A stretch of 64,000 nt of DNA from Stutzerimonas stutzeri (GTDB taxonomy: Bacteria; Pseudomonadota; Gammaproteobacteria; Pseudomonadales; Pseudomonadaceae). The position numbers were made by a program, and so were the translations under genes. Position 1 is the first letter of the stretch. Each line of letters begins with the position of its first letter. The stretch spans positions 434,001 to 498,000 of the forward strand of contig NZ_CP139348.1 in assembly GCF_038561965.1 (NCBI RefSeq), written 5' to 3'. Of the stretch, positions 41,634 through 50,010 are shown in pieces. The notes beneath the pieces are model-generated. The model made no database searches. It worked only from the letters and a program-made list of their open reading frames with translations, and was not told the origin of the DNA.

Positions 41634-44306
41634 TCAGCACCAGTGCGGGTAGCGTCGCAGTGCTTCGGTGAGGATGTTGCCGGGGATCGGCTTGTCGAAC
41701 AGGTAGCCCTGGCCAATATCGCAGCGGTGACGACGGAGGAATTTCAGCTGCTCGGCTGTTTCGATACCCTCTGCCACCACCTTGAGGTGCAGCTTGCGGG
41801 CCATGGCGATCACTGCGGAGGTGATCTCGACATCGTCCTGATTGTCCGGGATGTCCTTGATGAAGCTGCGATCGATCTTGATCACATCGATGGGGAATTT
41901 CTTCAGGTAGCTGAGCGAAGAGTACCCAGTGCCGAAGTCATCCATGGCCAGGGTCAGGCCCAGTGCTTTCAGCCCGATCAGCTGCTGGCGGGTTTCTTCG
42001 GTCGCCTCGAGCAGCAGGCTTTCGGTCAGTTCCAGTTCCAGTTGCGTGGCTGGGAGCTGCTCCTCGGCCAGGATTGCAGCGATCGAGCTGAGCAGATCCG
42101 GGTCGGAGAACTGCTTGGGTGACAGATTGATCGCGATCTGAGGTTTGCCAAGCCCCAGCTTCGAAAGCGTGACGCCCATCCGGCACGCCTCGCGCGCGAC
42201 CCATTTGCCTATCGGGATGATCAGCCCAGTTTCTTCGGCAACACTGATGAACTGGTCCGGGCGGATCATGCCCTTTTCCGGATGGTTCCAGCGTAACAAC
42301 GCCTCAAGCCCCTGCAGCTTGCCGGTGTGCAGGCAGAGCTTGGGTTGATAGAACACCTCCAACTCGTTCTGCAGCAGTGCTCGGCGCAGGTTGTTCTCAA
42401 CGAACAGTTTGTAGTTGGCTTCGGCATGCAGGGCTTCGGTGAATATCTGCACCTGATTCTTGCCGTTCGCCTTGGCCTTGTGCAGCGCCTGCCCGGCGTG
42501 TTTCATCAGTGTTTCCGGGTCGCGACCATGCTGCGGTGAGCAGGCCAGCCCCAATGATCCGCTTACGCTGATTAGTTGCTTGTCGACAAACAGCGGTTTG
42601 TCGAGGATGCGCAGGACCTGGTCCGCCAACCGGACCCCTTCTTCCAAGCCTTTGTCATCGAACAGCAGCGCGAACTCGTTGCTGGCGAAGCGTGCGAGCA
42701 CGCTTTGCTGGCTGAGTCCGTTGCGTAGGCGACGGGCCAAGCTGGTGAGCAGCTTGTCGCCAGTCTGGTGGCCGAGGCTGTCGTTGATTCGTTTGAAGTT
42801 ATCGATATCCACCAGTAACAGGCAGAGCCTCGGCTCGGCACCCACAGCAAAGCGTTCTTCAATGCTGCGAATGAAGAACGGCCGATTGCCGAGGTTGGTG
42901 AGATTGTCGGTATAGGCCAGCCGCTCGATGTGCTGATGCGCCAGCTTGCTGCGGGTGATGTCCTCGTAAATCCCGATGTAATGGGTCAGTGCGCCTTCTT
43001 CGTTGAAGACCTTGGAGATCGACAGCTGCCCCCAATAGGGTTCGAGATTCTTGCGCCGAGAGCGAAATTCGCCCTGCCAGCTGTTGCTGTGGGCGAGCAC
43101 CGAGGACGTGTTGAAAAGCAGCTCGCTCAAGTTTTCCAGTGCCTTGAGGTCGGCCAGTCGCTGGCCGCGCACTTCAGATGCGGAAAACTGGCTGATAGCA
43201 GTGAAAGCCGGGTTGACGTACTCCACCTGGCCCTCGCGATCGACCAGTATGAAGGCGCTGGCGCTCTGCTCCACGGCGCGCTGGAACAGGCCGAGCATAT
43301 GGGTGGCGCTAAGGCGCTGCTGATTGGCAAGGACCTGCGCGTACTGATCGGCCAGCTCGCCAGCGAAGGCGATTTCATCGGCCTGCCATGCACGCGGTTT
43401 GCCGGTGTGCTGCAGGCTTAACACACCGATTACCTCGCCACCTACACGTATGCTGGCATCCAGGATGGAGCGAACGCCCTGCGGACGGTAGACGTTTTCG
43501 TCCAGCTCACAGGTGCGGTGATCGTGGGATACATCCTGAGCATCAACAGCGCGGCCGCTTTGCAGGGCTTGCAGGTAGCGAGGGCAGGGGGCGAGATCAA
43601 GCGTCGATGGTGTCTCGTAATGGTCGCCTTCGAGTCGGTAGCACGCCATCGGCTCGAGACGAGTGCCGTTCAGATGCCATATCGTGGCGCGACTGGTTTC
43701 GTACACTTCGCAGGCAGCTTGGGTGATCAGCTGCGCCGCCTCCAGCTGTGGATTGGCTGAGCCGTAGCGATGCCGGGCCAGCCGGACGATGAGGTTCTGC
43801 TGTGTGCGCGAGCGCAGCATGTGCTCGATGTGCTCGTCCTGAGTCTGCTCGTGCTGTTGCAGGGCGGTGCGTAGTCGCGCGTTCTGCGCTCTCAGGTCCT
43901 GTTCCGACTCGGGCTGCCGGCCCGGCATCAGGTAGCCCCTGAGCACTTCACGACCGTATTGCTGGCAGACCTCGCCCAGCTCGGTAATTTCCTGTACGCC
44001 ATCGGGCGTATGCAGCCGGTAGCTGACCGAATAATGGCTCCGGTTGGCGAGCTGCTGCTGGATTTCCTCGTGCAGCTGATGACGGGCGCTGGGCTCCATG
44101 AGGCTGGCGTAAGGGGAGTCGACCAGTGAGCACAGATCGCTGGCGCATACGCCCAGATAGCGTTCGCAGGCGGGGTCGAGAAACAGCAGGGTCCAGCTGG
44201 ATTCGTTCAGGCGCTCGAAGCGCAGCATGCCGAGCCTGGAGGGCACTGGCAACTGCGTCACAACCTCGGTCGCCAGACGGCTGGCGGCATCGGTATGTAT
44301 TTTCAT
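41634..44306 (-). CDS. dipA: c-di-GMP phosphodiesterase DipA
   Basis: An 890-residue cytoplasmic signalling protein: N-terminal PAS-like region (about 20-130), GAF domain (about 180-325), PAS domain (about 345-460), GGDEF domain (about 470-625) and EAL domain (about 640-885). The GGDEF site is degenerate (ASNEF), so cyclase activity is unlikely. The EAL domain keeps GLEALLRWNHP, the Asn in NLSPKQF, ELTESLLLE, DDFGTGYSSLSYLKKFP and VAEGIET, so it should hydrolyse c-di-GMP. Position next to msrA and aceF matches PAO1 DipA (PA5017), which is needed for biofilm dispersion. Confidence 0.93.
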   Translation of the reverse strand: MKIHTDAASRLATEVVTQLPVPSRLGMLRFERLNESSWTLLFLDPACERYLGVCASDLCSLVDSPYASLMEPSARHQLHEEIQQQLANRSHYSVSYRLHTPDGVQEITELGEVCQQYGREVLRGYLMPGRQPESEQDLRAQNARLRTALQQHEQTQDEHIEHMLRSRTQQNLIVRLARHRYGSANPQLEAAQLITQAACEVYETSRATIWHLNGTRLEPMACYRLEGDHYETPSTLDLAPCPRYLQALQSGRAVDAQDVSHDHRTCELDENVYRPQGVRSILDASIRVGGEVIGVLSLQHTGKPRAWQADEIAFAGELADQYAQVLANQQRLSATHMLGLFQRAVEQSASAFILVDREGQVEYVNPAFTAISQFSASEVRGQRLADLKALENLSELLFNTSSVLAHSNSWQGEFRSRRKNLEPYWGQLSISKVFNEEGALTHYIGIYEDITRSKLAHQHIERLAYTDNLTNLGNRPFFIRSIEERFAVGAEPRLCLLLVDIDNFKRINDSLGHQTGDKLLTSLARRLRNGLSQQSVLARFASNEFALLFDDKGLEEGVRLADQVLRILDKPLFVDKQLISVSGSLGLACSPQHGRDPETLMKHAGQALHKAKANGKNQVQIFTEALHAEANYKLFVENNLRRALLQNELEVFYQPKLCLHTGKLQGLEALLRWNHPEKGMIRPDQFISVAEETGLIIPIGKWVAREACRMGVTLSKLGLGKPQIAINLSPKQFSDPDLLSSIAAILAEEQLPATQLELELTESLLLEATEETRQQLIGLKALGLTLAMDDFGTGYSSLSYLKKFPIDVIKIDRSFIKDIPDNQDDVEITSAVIAMARKLHLKVVAEGIETAEQLKFLRRHRCDIGQGYLFDKPIPGNILTEALRRYPHWC

Positions 44307-44416
44307 CGAACGGCTGGCTTCCAGTATGCTCCACGGAGTTGGGCAGGCCTGTGCTGCAGGCGCCGTTCCAGCGAAGGAAGATGGCTAAATAATATTAATT
44401 CCGGCAAGGGTGCATC

Positions 44417-44944
44417 ATGCGACAGGGACTGACAAGTCGGCTTGCAAAGTTAGTGGTGGTCTCGATTCTCTGTGCGATCGGTACACCATTGATGGCGAGT
44501 GAAACGGTCGAATTCGGCTCTGACGAATCGGCTCGTTATCTCACCGAATTGAGGAAGCTCTACCTGACCAACAACGACCGCGATGCGCTGTTGGCGCATA
44601 GTAACGGAATGCTCGATACCTACGCATTACGTGCCGGTTATCAGGTCGGACAGAGCAACCCGCAGGACTTTCTCTACGAGCTGAGCGTGGCCGCACCCGG
44701 TGAGCTGCGCATCCGTGAAGAAGTGCGAGCGAGCGGTGGCGGCGTCGCCGTGCGCAACCGCAGTCTGTCGGTATTCGGGCTTGATCCTTATCTGCAATAC
44801 CAGTGTCCTGCGCAAGGCCCGAGCTGCTCGATCAACAGCCCTGCCGATGGCCTGCCTTTGGTCGTCATCTTGCGAGATCCCAAGGGTGCCGAGGAGCTGG
44901 CCAAGGCGCTCTCGTTCCTGATCCGTAACCTGCAAAAAGGCTAA
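44417..44944 (+). CDS. Secreted conserved hypothetical protein
   Basis: A 175-residue protein with a clear Sec signal peptide (KLVVVSILCAIGTPLMAS, cleavage likely after residue 26-28) and a soluble remainder without membrane helices. Two cysteines (YQCPAQGPSCSI) could form a disulfide in the periplasm. I do not recognise a domain. It is divergent from dipA and convergent with aceF. It has no counterpart between dipA and aceF in the PAO1 order I recall, so it may be a lineage-specific insertion. Confidence 0.75.
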   Translation: MRQGLTSRLAKLVVVSILCAIGTPLMASETVEFGSDESARYLTELRKLYLTNNDRDALLAHSNGMLDTYALRAGYQVGQSNPQDFLYELSVAAPGELRIREEVRASGGGVAVRNRSLSVFGLDPYLQYQCPAQGPSCSINSPADGLPLVVILRDPKGAEELAKALSFLIRNLQKG

Positions 44945-45011
44945 CGCAATAGCCCGACACGGAGGGGCTGCCCTTTATGCCGCTTGCCGGAACCGTAACC
45001 TTCGCCTAATA

Positions 45012-45047
45012 GAAAACGCCGCACCCTCGGTCAGAGGATGCGGCGTT
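45012..45047 (-). terminator. Rho-independent terminator after aceF
   Basis: On the minus strand a 9-bp stem (AACGCCGCA/TGCGGCGTT) continues after one mismatch into a 4-bp inner stem with a 5-nt loop, followed by TTTTCT. It lies 20 bases past the aceF stop and may also serve the convergent hypothetical gene. Confidence 0.8.
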
Positions 45048-45067
45048 CTCGTTTGGCTCTTTGTTGT

Positions 45068-47074
45068 TTACAGCAGCATCGTGCGGATATCCGCCAGCAG
45101 CTCGGACAAGCGCTTGGTAAAGCGCGCTGCAGCCGCTCCGTTGATGACGCGGTGGTCGTAAGACAGCGACAGCGGCAGCATCAGGCGAGGCTGGAAGGCC
45201 TTGCCGTCCCACACCGGCTGCATTGCGGCCTTGGAAACACCGAGGATCGCCACTTCCGGCGCATTGACGATCGGCGTGAAGCCGGTTCCGCCAATGTGGC
45301 CGAGGCTCGAGATCGTGAAGCAGGCGCCCTGCATGGCGTCAGGCGAGAGCTTTTTGGTACGCGCCTTCTCGGCCAGTTCTGCCGCTTCGCCCGCGAGTTG
45401 CAGCAAGCTCTTCTGATCCACGTTCTTGATGACCGGAACCATTAGGCCGTCCGGCGTATCGACTGCGAAGCCGACATGCACGTATTTCTTGCGGATCAGC
45501 GCCTTGCCGCTTGGCGCCAGCGAACTATTGAAGTCCGGCAGCTCCTTGAGCAGGTGCGCGCAGGCCTTGAGCAGCAGCGGCAGCACGGTGAGCTTGACGC
45601 CAGCCTTCTCGGCAATCGCCTTTTGCGCGACACGGAAGGCTTCCAGCTCGGTGATGTCGGCCGACTCGAACTGGGTCACGTGCGGCACGTTCAGCCAGCT
45701 GCGATGCAGGTTGGCGGCGCCGACCTGCATCAGACGGGTCATGGGTACTTCTTCGATTTCACCGAAGCGGCTGAAGTCGATGGCCGGTATCGGCGGGATG
45801 CCGGCACCGCCGGTTGCGCCCTCCGCCGCCGCTTGCTTGACCTTGTGCAACATGTTCTTGACGTAGGCCTGGACGTCTTCCTTGAGAATCCGCCCTTTGG
45901 GACCTGTCGCCGGAACATCGGCCAGTTCGACGCCGAACTCGCGTGCGGTCATGCGCACTGCCGGTCCGGCATGCACCTTGGCACCGGCCTTGCTCGGACC
46001 ACTGACCACCGGCGCTGACGTCGCGGCAGCCTTGGCCTCGGGCACGCCCTGCTTGTTCGGTGCGACCGCCTGCTGCTGCGGAGCCGCTTCTTGCGGTTTG
46101 GCTTCGGCCTTCTTCGCCGGTGCTGCGCCGGCCACCTTCAAGGTGAGGATCAGATCGCCAGTCTTGGCCTCGTCACCGACCTTGATCGACAGGGATTCCA
46201 CCACGCCTGCCTTGGGCGCAGGGATTTCCATGCTGGCCTTGTCGGACTCGAGCGTGATCAGCGATTGATCTGCCTCGACACTGTCACCGACCTTGACCAT
46301 CACTTCGATGACGTTGGCGCTACCGCTTGAGCCAATGTCCGGGATGCGAACCTCTTCCACAGACTCGCCCGCCGCTTCGGCAGGCGCTTGCGCCGCCTGC
46401 TCTGTCAGCTTTTCCTTCGGTTGGCTTTGCGCCTGGCTGGCTGCTGCCTTGTTGGCTGCCGGCTTGCTCGCTACCGCACCTTTGAGAACCAGGATCAGAT
46501 CGCCGGTACCGACTTCGTCGCCCACCTTGACCGAAATGCTCTCGACCACGCCGGCCGCCGGAGACGGAATCTCCATGCTGGCTTTGTCCGATTCGAGCGT
46601 GATCAGGGCTTGCTCGGCGGCAATGGTGTCGCCGGGCTTGACCGCAATTTCGATCACGCTGGCTTTGCCTGAAGAGCCGATGTCCGGGACCTTGATCTCC
46701 TGCGACTCGCCCTCATCGGCCGAGGCCGAAGGGTTGTCGTCGCCCGGAGGCGTTGGCGCCTCGGCTTCATCGGCTGGCCCGCCGGTTGCCGCGCCGGCCG
46801 GCTCGGCAGCCGCTTGCGCCGGCGCTTCGCTGTCCTGGCCTTCTTCGCTTTCCAGCTCGAGCAGCTCGTCGCCTTCTTTCAGGCGGTCGCCCAGCTTGAC
46901 CTTCAGGCTCTTCACCACGCCCGCCTTGGGCGCGGGGATTTCCATGCTGGCCTTGTCGGACTCGAGCGTCAGAATGCTCTGGTCTGCTTCGATACGGTCG
47001 CCGACCTTGACGAACAACTCGATTACTTCACCCTCACCGCTGCCGATGTCGGGTACGCGTATGGTTTCACTCAC
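45068..47074 (-). CDS. aceF: Pyruvate dehydrogenase E2 (dihydrolipoyl acetyltransferase)
   Basis: A 668-residue E2 with three tandem lipoyl domains, each with the lipoylation motif LESDKASMEIP (Lys 41, 164 and 279), joined by Ala/Pro-rich linkers. A peripheral-subunit-binding domain follows (PAVRMTAREFGVELADVPATG), then the catalytic acetyltransferase domain ending with SYDHRVINGAAAARF. It passes acetyl groups from E1 to CoA. The start is GTG 47074 (GGAG eight bases upstream). P. aeruginosa AceF has two lipoyl domains as I recall; three is the E. coli and Azotobacter pattern. It lies 24 bp behind aceE, in one operon. Confidence 0.96.
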   Translation of the reverse strand: MSETIRVPDIGSGEGEVIELFVKVGDRIEADQSILTLESDKASMEIPAPKAGVVKSLKVKLGDRLKEGDELLELESEEGQDSEAPAQAAAEPAGAATGGPADEAEAPTPPGDDNPSASADEGESQEIKVPDIGSSGKASVIEIAVKPGDTIAAEQALITLESDKASMEIPSPAAGVVESISVKVGDEVGTGDLILVLKGAVASKPAANKAAASQAQSQPKEKLTEQAAQAPAEAAGESVEEVRIPDIGSSGSANVIEVMVKVGDSVEADQSLITLESDKASMEIPAPKAGVVESLSIKVGDEAKTGDLILTLKVAGAAPAKKAEAKPQEAAPQQQAVAPNKQGVPEAKAAATSAPVVSGPSKAGAKVHAGPAVRMTAREFGVELADVPATGPKGRILKEDVQAYVKNMLHKVKQAAAEGATGGAGIPPIPAIDFSRFGEIEEVPMTRLMQVGAANLHRSWLNVPHVTQFESADITELEAFRVAQKAIAEKAGVKLTVLPLLLKACAHLLKELPDFNSSLAPSGKALIRKKYVHVGFAVDTPDGLMVPVIKNVDQKSLLQLAGEAAELAEKARTKKLSPDAMQGACFTISSLGHIGGTGFTPIVNAPEVAILGVSKAAMQPVWDGKAFQPRLMLPLSLSYDHRVINGAAAARFTKRLSELLADIRTMLL

Positions 47075-47098
47075 AATAGGTTCTCCTGTGCGCACGCA

Positions 47099-49744
47099 TC
47101 AGCAATCCAGCGGATTGCGCTTCTCGGGGTCGATACCGAACTCGGTGATGGCGTTGGCCACGACCTTGCGTTCGATGGCGCCGCGATCGGCGAGTGCTTG
47201 CAGTGCGGCGACAGTCACCCAGCGACGGTCGACCTCGAAGAAATCACGTAGCTTGGCGCGCGAGTCGCTGCGACCGAAGCCGTCGGTACCCAGCACCTGG
47301 TATTCGCGCGATGGCACCCACTGACGGATCTGGTCGGCGAACAGTTTCATATAGTCGGTCGAGGCGATGACCGGGCCTTCACGGCCGGCCAGGCACTGCT
47401 CGACATACGTCTTGCGTGGCTCTTCGGTGGGGTGCAGGCGGTTCCAGCGGTCTACCGCCAGACCGTCACGGCGCAGCTCGTTGAAGCTGGTTACGCTCCA
47501 GACGTCGGCGCCTACGCCCATCTTGGCAAGGATATCCACTGCAGCGCGTACTTCACGCAGGATGGTGCCCGAGCCCAGCAGCTGCACGCGGTGCTTGAAG
47601 TCGCCCTTGGCTTCTTCGAGCAGGTACATGCCTTTGATGATGCCTTCCTCGACACCCTGCGGCATGGCTGGCTGCTGGTAGTTCTCGTTCATCACGGTGA
47701 TGTAGTAGTAGACGCTCTTCTGCTGCTCCATCATCTCGTGCATGCCGTGGTGCATGATCACCGCCAGCTCATAGCCGTAAGTGGGGTCATAGCTGCGGCA
47801 GTTGGGGATGGTGCTGGCGAGGATGTGGCTGTGGCCGTCCTCGTGCTGCAGGCCTTCACCGTTGAGCGTGGTGCGCCCGGAAGTGCCGCCCAGCAGGAAG
47901 CCGCGGGTCTGAGCATCGCCGGCCGCCCAGGCCAGGTCACCGATACGCTGGAAGCCGAACATCGAATAGAAGATGTAGACCGGCAGCATCGGCTGGTTGT
48001 AGTTGCTGTAGGCAGTGCCTGCGGCGATGAACGAGGAGAACGCACCGGCTTCGTTGAGACCTTCCTGCAGGATCTGGCCGTCTTTCTCTTCGCGGTAGTA
48101 CATCACCTGATCGCGGTCGACCGGCTCGTACAGCTGCCCCACCGGAGAGTAGATCCCCAGTTGGCGGAACATGCCCTCCATGCCGAACGTCCGCGCCTCG
48201 TCAGCGAGGATCGGCACGATGCGCTTGCCCAGATCCTTGTCTTTGACCAGCTGCGAGAGAATCCGGCCGAAGGCCATGGTGGTGGAGATCTCGCGGTCGC
48301 CGGAGCCGTCCAGTACAGCTTTCAGGGTGTCCAACGGTGGTGTCGGAATGCTGAAGCTCTTCGGCCGGCGCTGCGGCAGATGGCCGCCCAGTTTGTCACG
48401 GCATTTGCGCAGGTATTTCATTTCCGCGCTGTCTTCGGCCGGGCGATAGAACGGCAGTTCTTCAAGCTGGGAATCGTTGACCGGGATGTCGAAGCGGTCG
48501 CGGAATTTCTTCAGGCTGTCGATATCGACTTTCTTGGTGTTGTGGGCGATGTTCTTCGCCTCGCCGGCACCCGTGCCGTAGCCCTTGATCGTATGCGCCA
48601 GGATAACGGTCGGCTGGCCTTTGTGGTGCACAGCCTGATGGTATGCCGCATAGACCTTGTAGGGGTCGTGGCCGCCGCGGTTGAGCTTCCAGACCTCTTC
48701 GTCGGACATGCTTTCGACGCGCTTGAGCAGCTCAGCGTCGGCCCCGAAGAAATGCTTGCGCACGTAGGCGCCGTCTTTGGCCTTGTAGTTCTGGTATTCA
48801 CCGTCGATCGCCTGATCCATACGGCGCTGCATGCGGCCATCTTCATCGATCGCGAACAGCGGATCCCACAGGCGGCCCCAGACGACCTTGTTGACGTTCC
48901 AGTTGGCGCCTTTGAATACGCCTTCGAGTTCCTGAATGATCTTGCCGTTGCCACGAACCGGGCCGTCCAGACGCTGCAGGTTGCAGTTGATCACGAACAC
49001 CAGGTTGTCGAGGTTTTCACGGCCGGCCAGGGAGATAGCGCCGAGGGTTTCCGGCTCGTCGCACTCGCCGTCGCCGATGAAGCACCAGACGCGCTGCTTG
49101 CCTTTCGGAATGAAGCCGCGGTTTTCCAGGTACTTCATGAAGCGCGCCTGGTAGATCGCGGTGATCGGCCCCAGGCCCATGGATACGGTCGGGAACTGCC
49201 AGAAGTCCGGCATCAGGTGCGGGTGCGGGTAACTCGACAGGCCCTTTCCGTCCACTTCCTGACGGAAATTGAGCATCTGGTCTTCGCTCAACCGGCCTTC
49301 AAGGAAGGCGCGGGCGTAGATGCCGGGGGAGGCGTGGCCCTGATAGTAGATCAGGTCGCCGCCATGCTCTTCGGTCGGAGCCTGGAAGAAGTAGTTGAAG
49401 CCGATGTCGTAAAGCGTTGCGCTGGAGGCGAAGGTGGAGATGTGGCCACCCAGGTCCGGATCCTTGAGATTCGCGCGCATCACCATCGCGAGCGCATTCC
49501 AGCGGACCAGGGAGCGGATACGACGCTCCATGAACAGGTCCCCGGGCATCTTGGCTTCACGGGTGACGGGGATGGTGTTGCGGTACGGCGTGGTGATGCC
49601 GTAGGGCAGCGGCGTGCCGCTACGTGTGGCCAGTTCGCCCATCCGGGTCATCAGGTAGTGAGCGCGGTCTTCACCCTCGCGGTCGAGGACGGACTCGAGG
49701 GCGTCCAGCCATTCCTGGGTTTCGACGGGATCGAGATCTTGCAT
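47099..49744 (-). CDS. aceE: Pyruvate dehydrogenase E1 component
   Basis: An 881-residue homodimeric-type E1, close to the 882-887 residues usual for the family. The thiamine-diphosphate motif is WCFIGDGECDEPETLGAI with NLVFVINCNLQ following. The C-terminal half contains FYSMFGFQRIGDLAWAAGD and a transketolase-like domain. It decarboxylates pyruvate and acetylates the E2 lipoyl groups. ATG 49744 has GGAG six bases upstream and is preferred over ATG 49756. The promoter region upstream, shared with divergent glnE, carries a 16-bp inverted repeat. Confidence 0.97.
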   Translation of the reverse strand: MQDLDPVETQEWLDALESVLDREGEDRAHYLMTRMGELATRSGTPLPYGITTPYRNTIPVTREAKMPGDLFMERRIRSLVRWNALAMVMRANLKDPDLGGHISTFASSATLYDIGFNYFFQAPTEEHGGDLIYYQGHASPGIYARAFLEGRLSEDQMLNFRQEVDGKGLSSYPHPHLMPDFWQFPTVSMGLGPITAIYQARFMKYLENRGFIPKGKQRVWCFIGDGECDEPETLGAISLAGRENLDNLVFVINCNLQRLDGPVRGNGKIIQELEGVFKGANWNVNKVVWGRLWDPLFAIDEDGRMQRRMDQAIDGEYQNYKAKDGAYVRKHFFGADAELLKRVESMSDEEVWKLNRGGHDPYKVYAAYHQAVHHKGQPTVILAHTIKGYGTGAGEAKNIAHNTKKVDIDSLKKFRDRFDIPVNDSQLEELPFYRPAEDSAEMKYLRKCRDKLGGHLPQRRPKSFSIPTPPLDTLKAVLDGSGDREISTTMAFGRILSQLVKDKDLGKRIVPILADEARTFGMEGMFRQLGIYSPVGQLYEPVDRDQVMYYREEKDGQILQEGLNEAGAFSSFIAAGTAYSNYNQPMLPVYIFYSMFGFQRIGDLAWAAGDAQTRGFLLGGTSGRTTLNGEGLQHEDGHSHILASTIPNCRSYDPTYGYELAVIMHHGMHEMMEQQKSVYYYITVMNENYQQPAMPQGVEEGIIKGMYLLEEAKGDFKHRVQLLGSGTILREVRAAVDILAKMGVGADVWSVTSFNELRRDGLAVDRWNRLHPTEEPRKTYVEQCLAGREGPVIASTDYMKLFADQIRQWVPSREYQVLGTDGFGRSDSRAKLRDFFEVDRRWVTVAALQALADRGAIERKVVANAITEFGIDPEKRNPLDC

Positions 49745-49854
49745 GGCTTGCTCCATGGCGGAAAGGCTTCCAGAATCGGTCGCCTGTTCGCTACCGGCTT
49801 TGTGGGCCGGTGCGTGTAATGTTCTTGGACGAATGCCGGGGGTAGGACCGGGCG

Positions 49855-49924
49855 TCTGTAGTTTTACTACAAAAACGCGCCGGGATCAGCCCCCTGAAAT
49901 ACTCTTTAGTAGTAAAACTACAGA
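49855..49924. promoter_or_regulatory. 16-bp inverted repeat in the aceE-glnE control region
   Basis: TCTGTAGTTTTACTAC (49855-49870) and its exact complement GTAGTAAAACTACAGA (49909-49924) are separated by 38 bases. Each arm is itself a dyad, GTAGT-N3-ACTAC. Two identical operator-like palindromes 54 bp apart suggest cooperative binding or looping by a dimeric repressor controlling aceEF. The motif does not match the E. coli PdhR consensus. Confidence 0.6.
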
Positions 49925-50010
49925 TCAGCGGCGCTGGCATTTCCCTTTAAAAGGCTTATGCGAGGCTCTGAATCGCGGTTTACCGTACTGCCGTCGTGAA
50001 GGAAACCACA

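Noticed and set aside
47432..49819. 795-residue open frame antisense to aceE
   Set aside because: Entirely opposite a well-supported gene, with His/Val/Ala-rich composition typical of antisense frames in GC-rich genomes.
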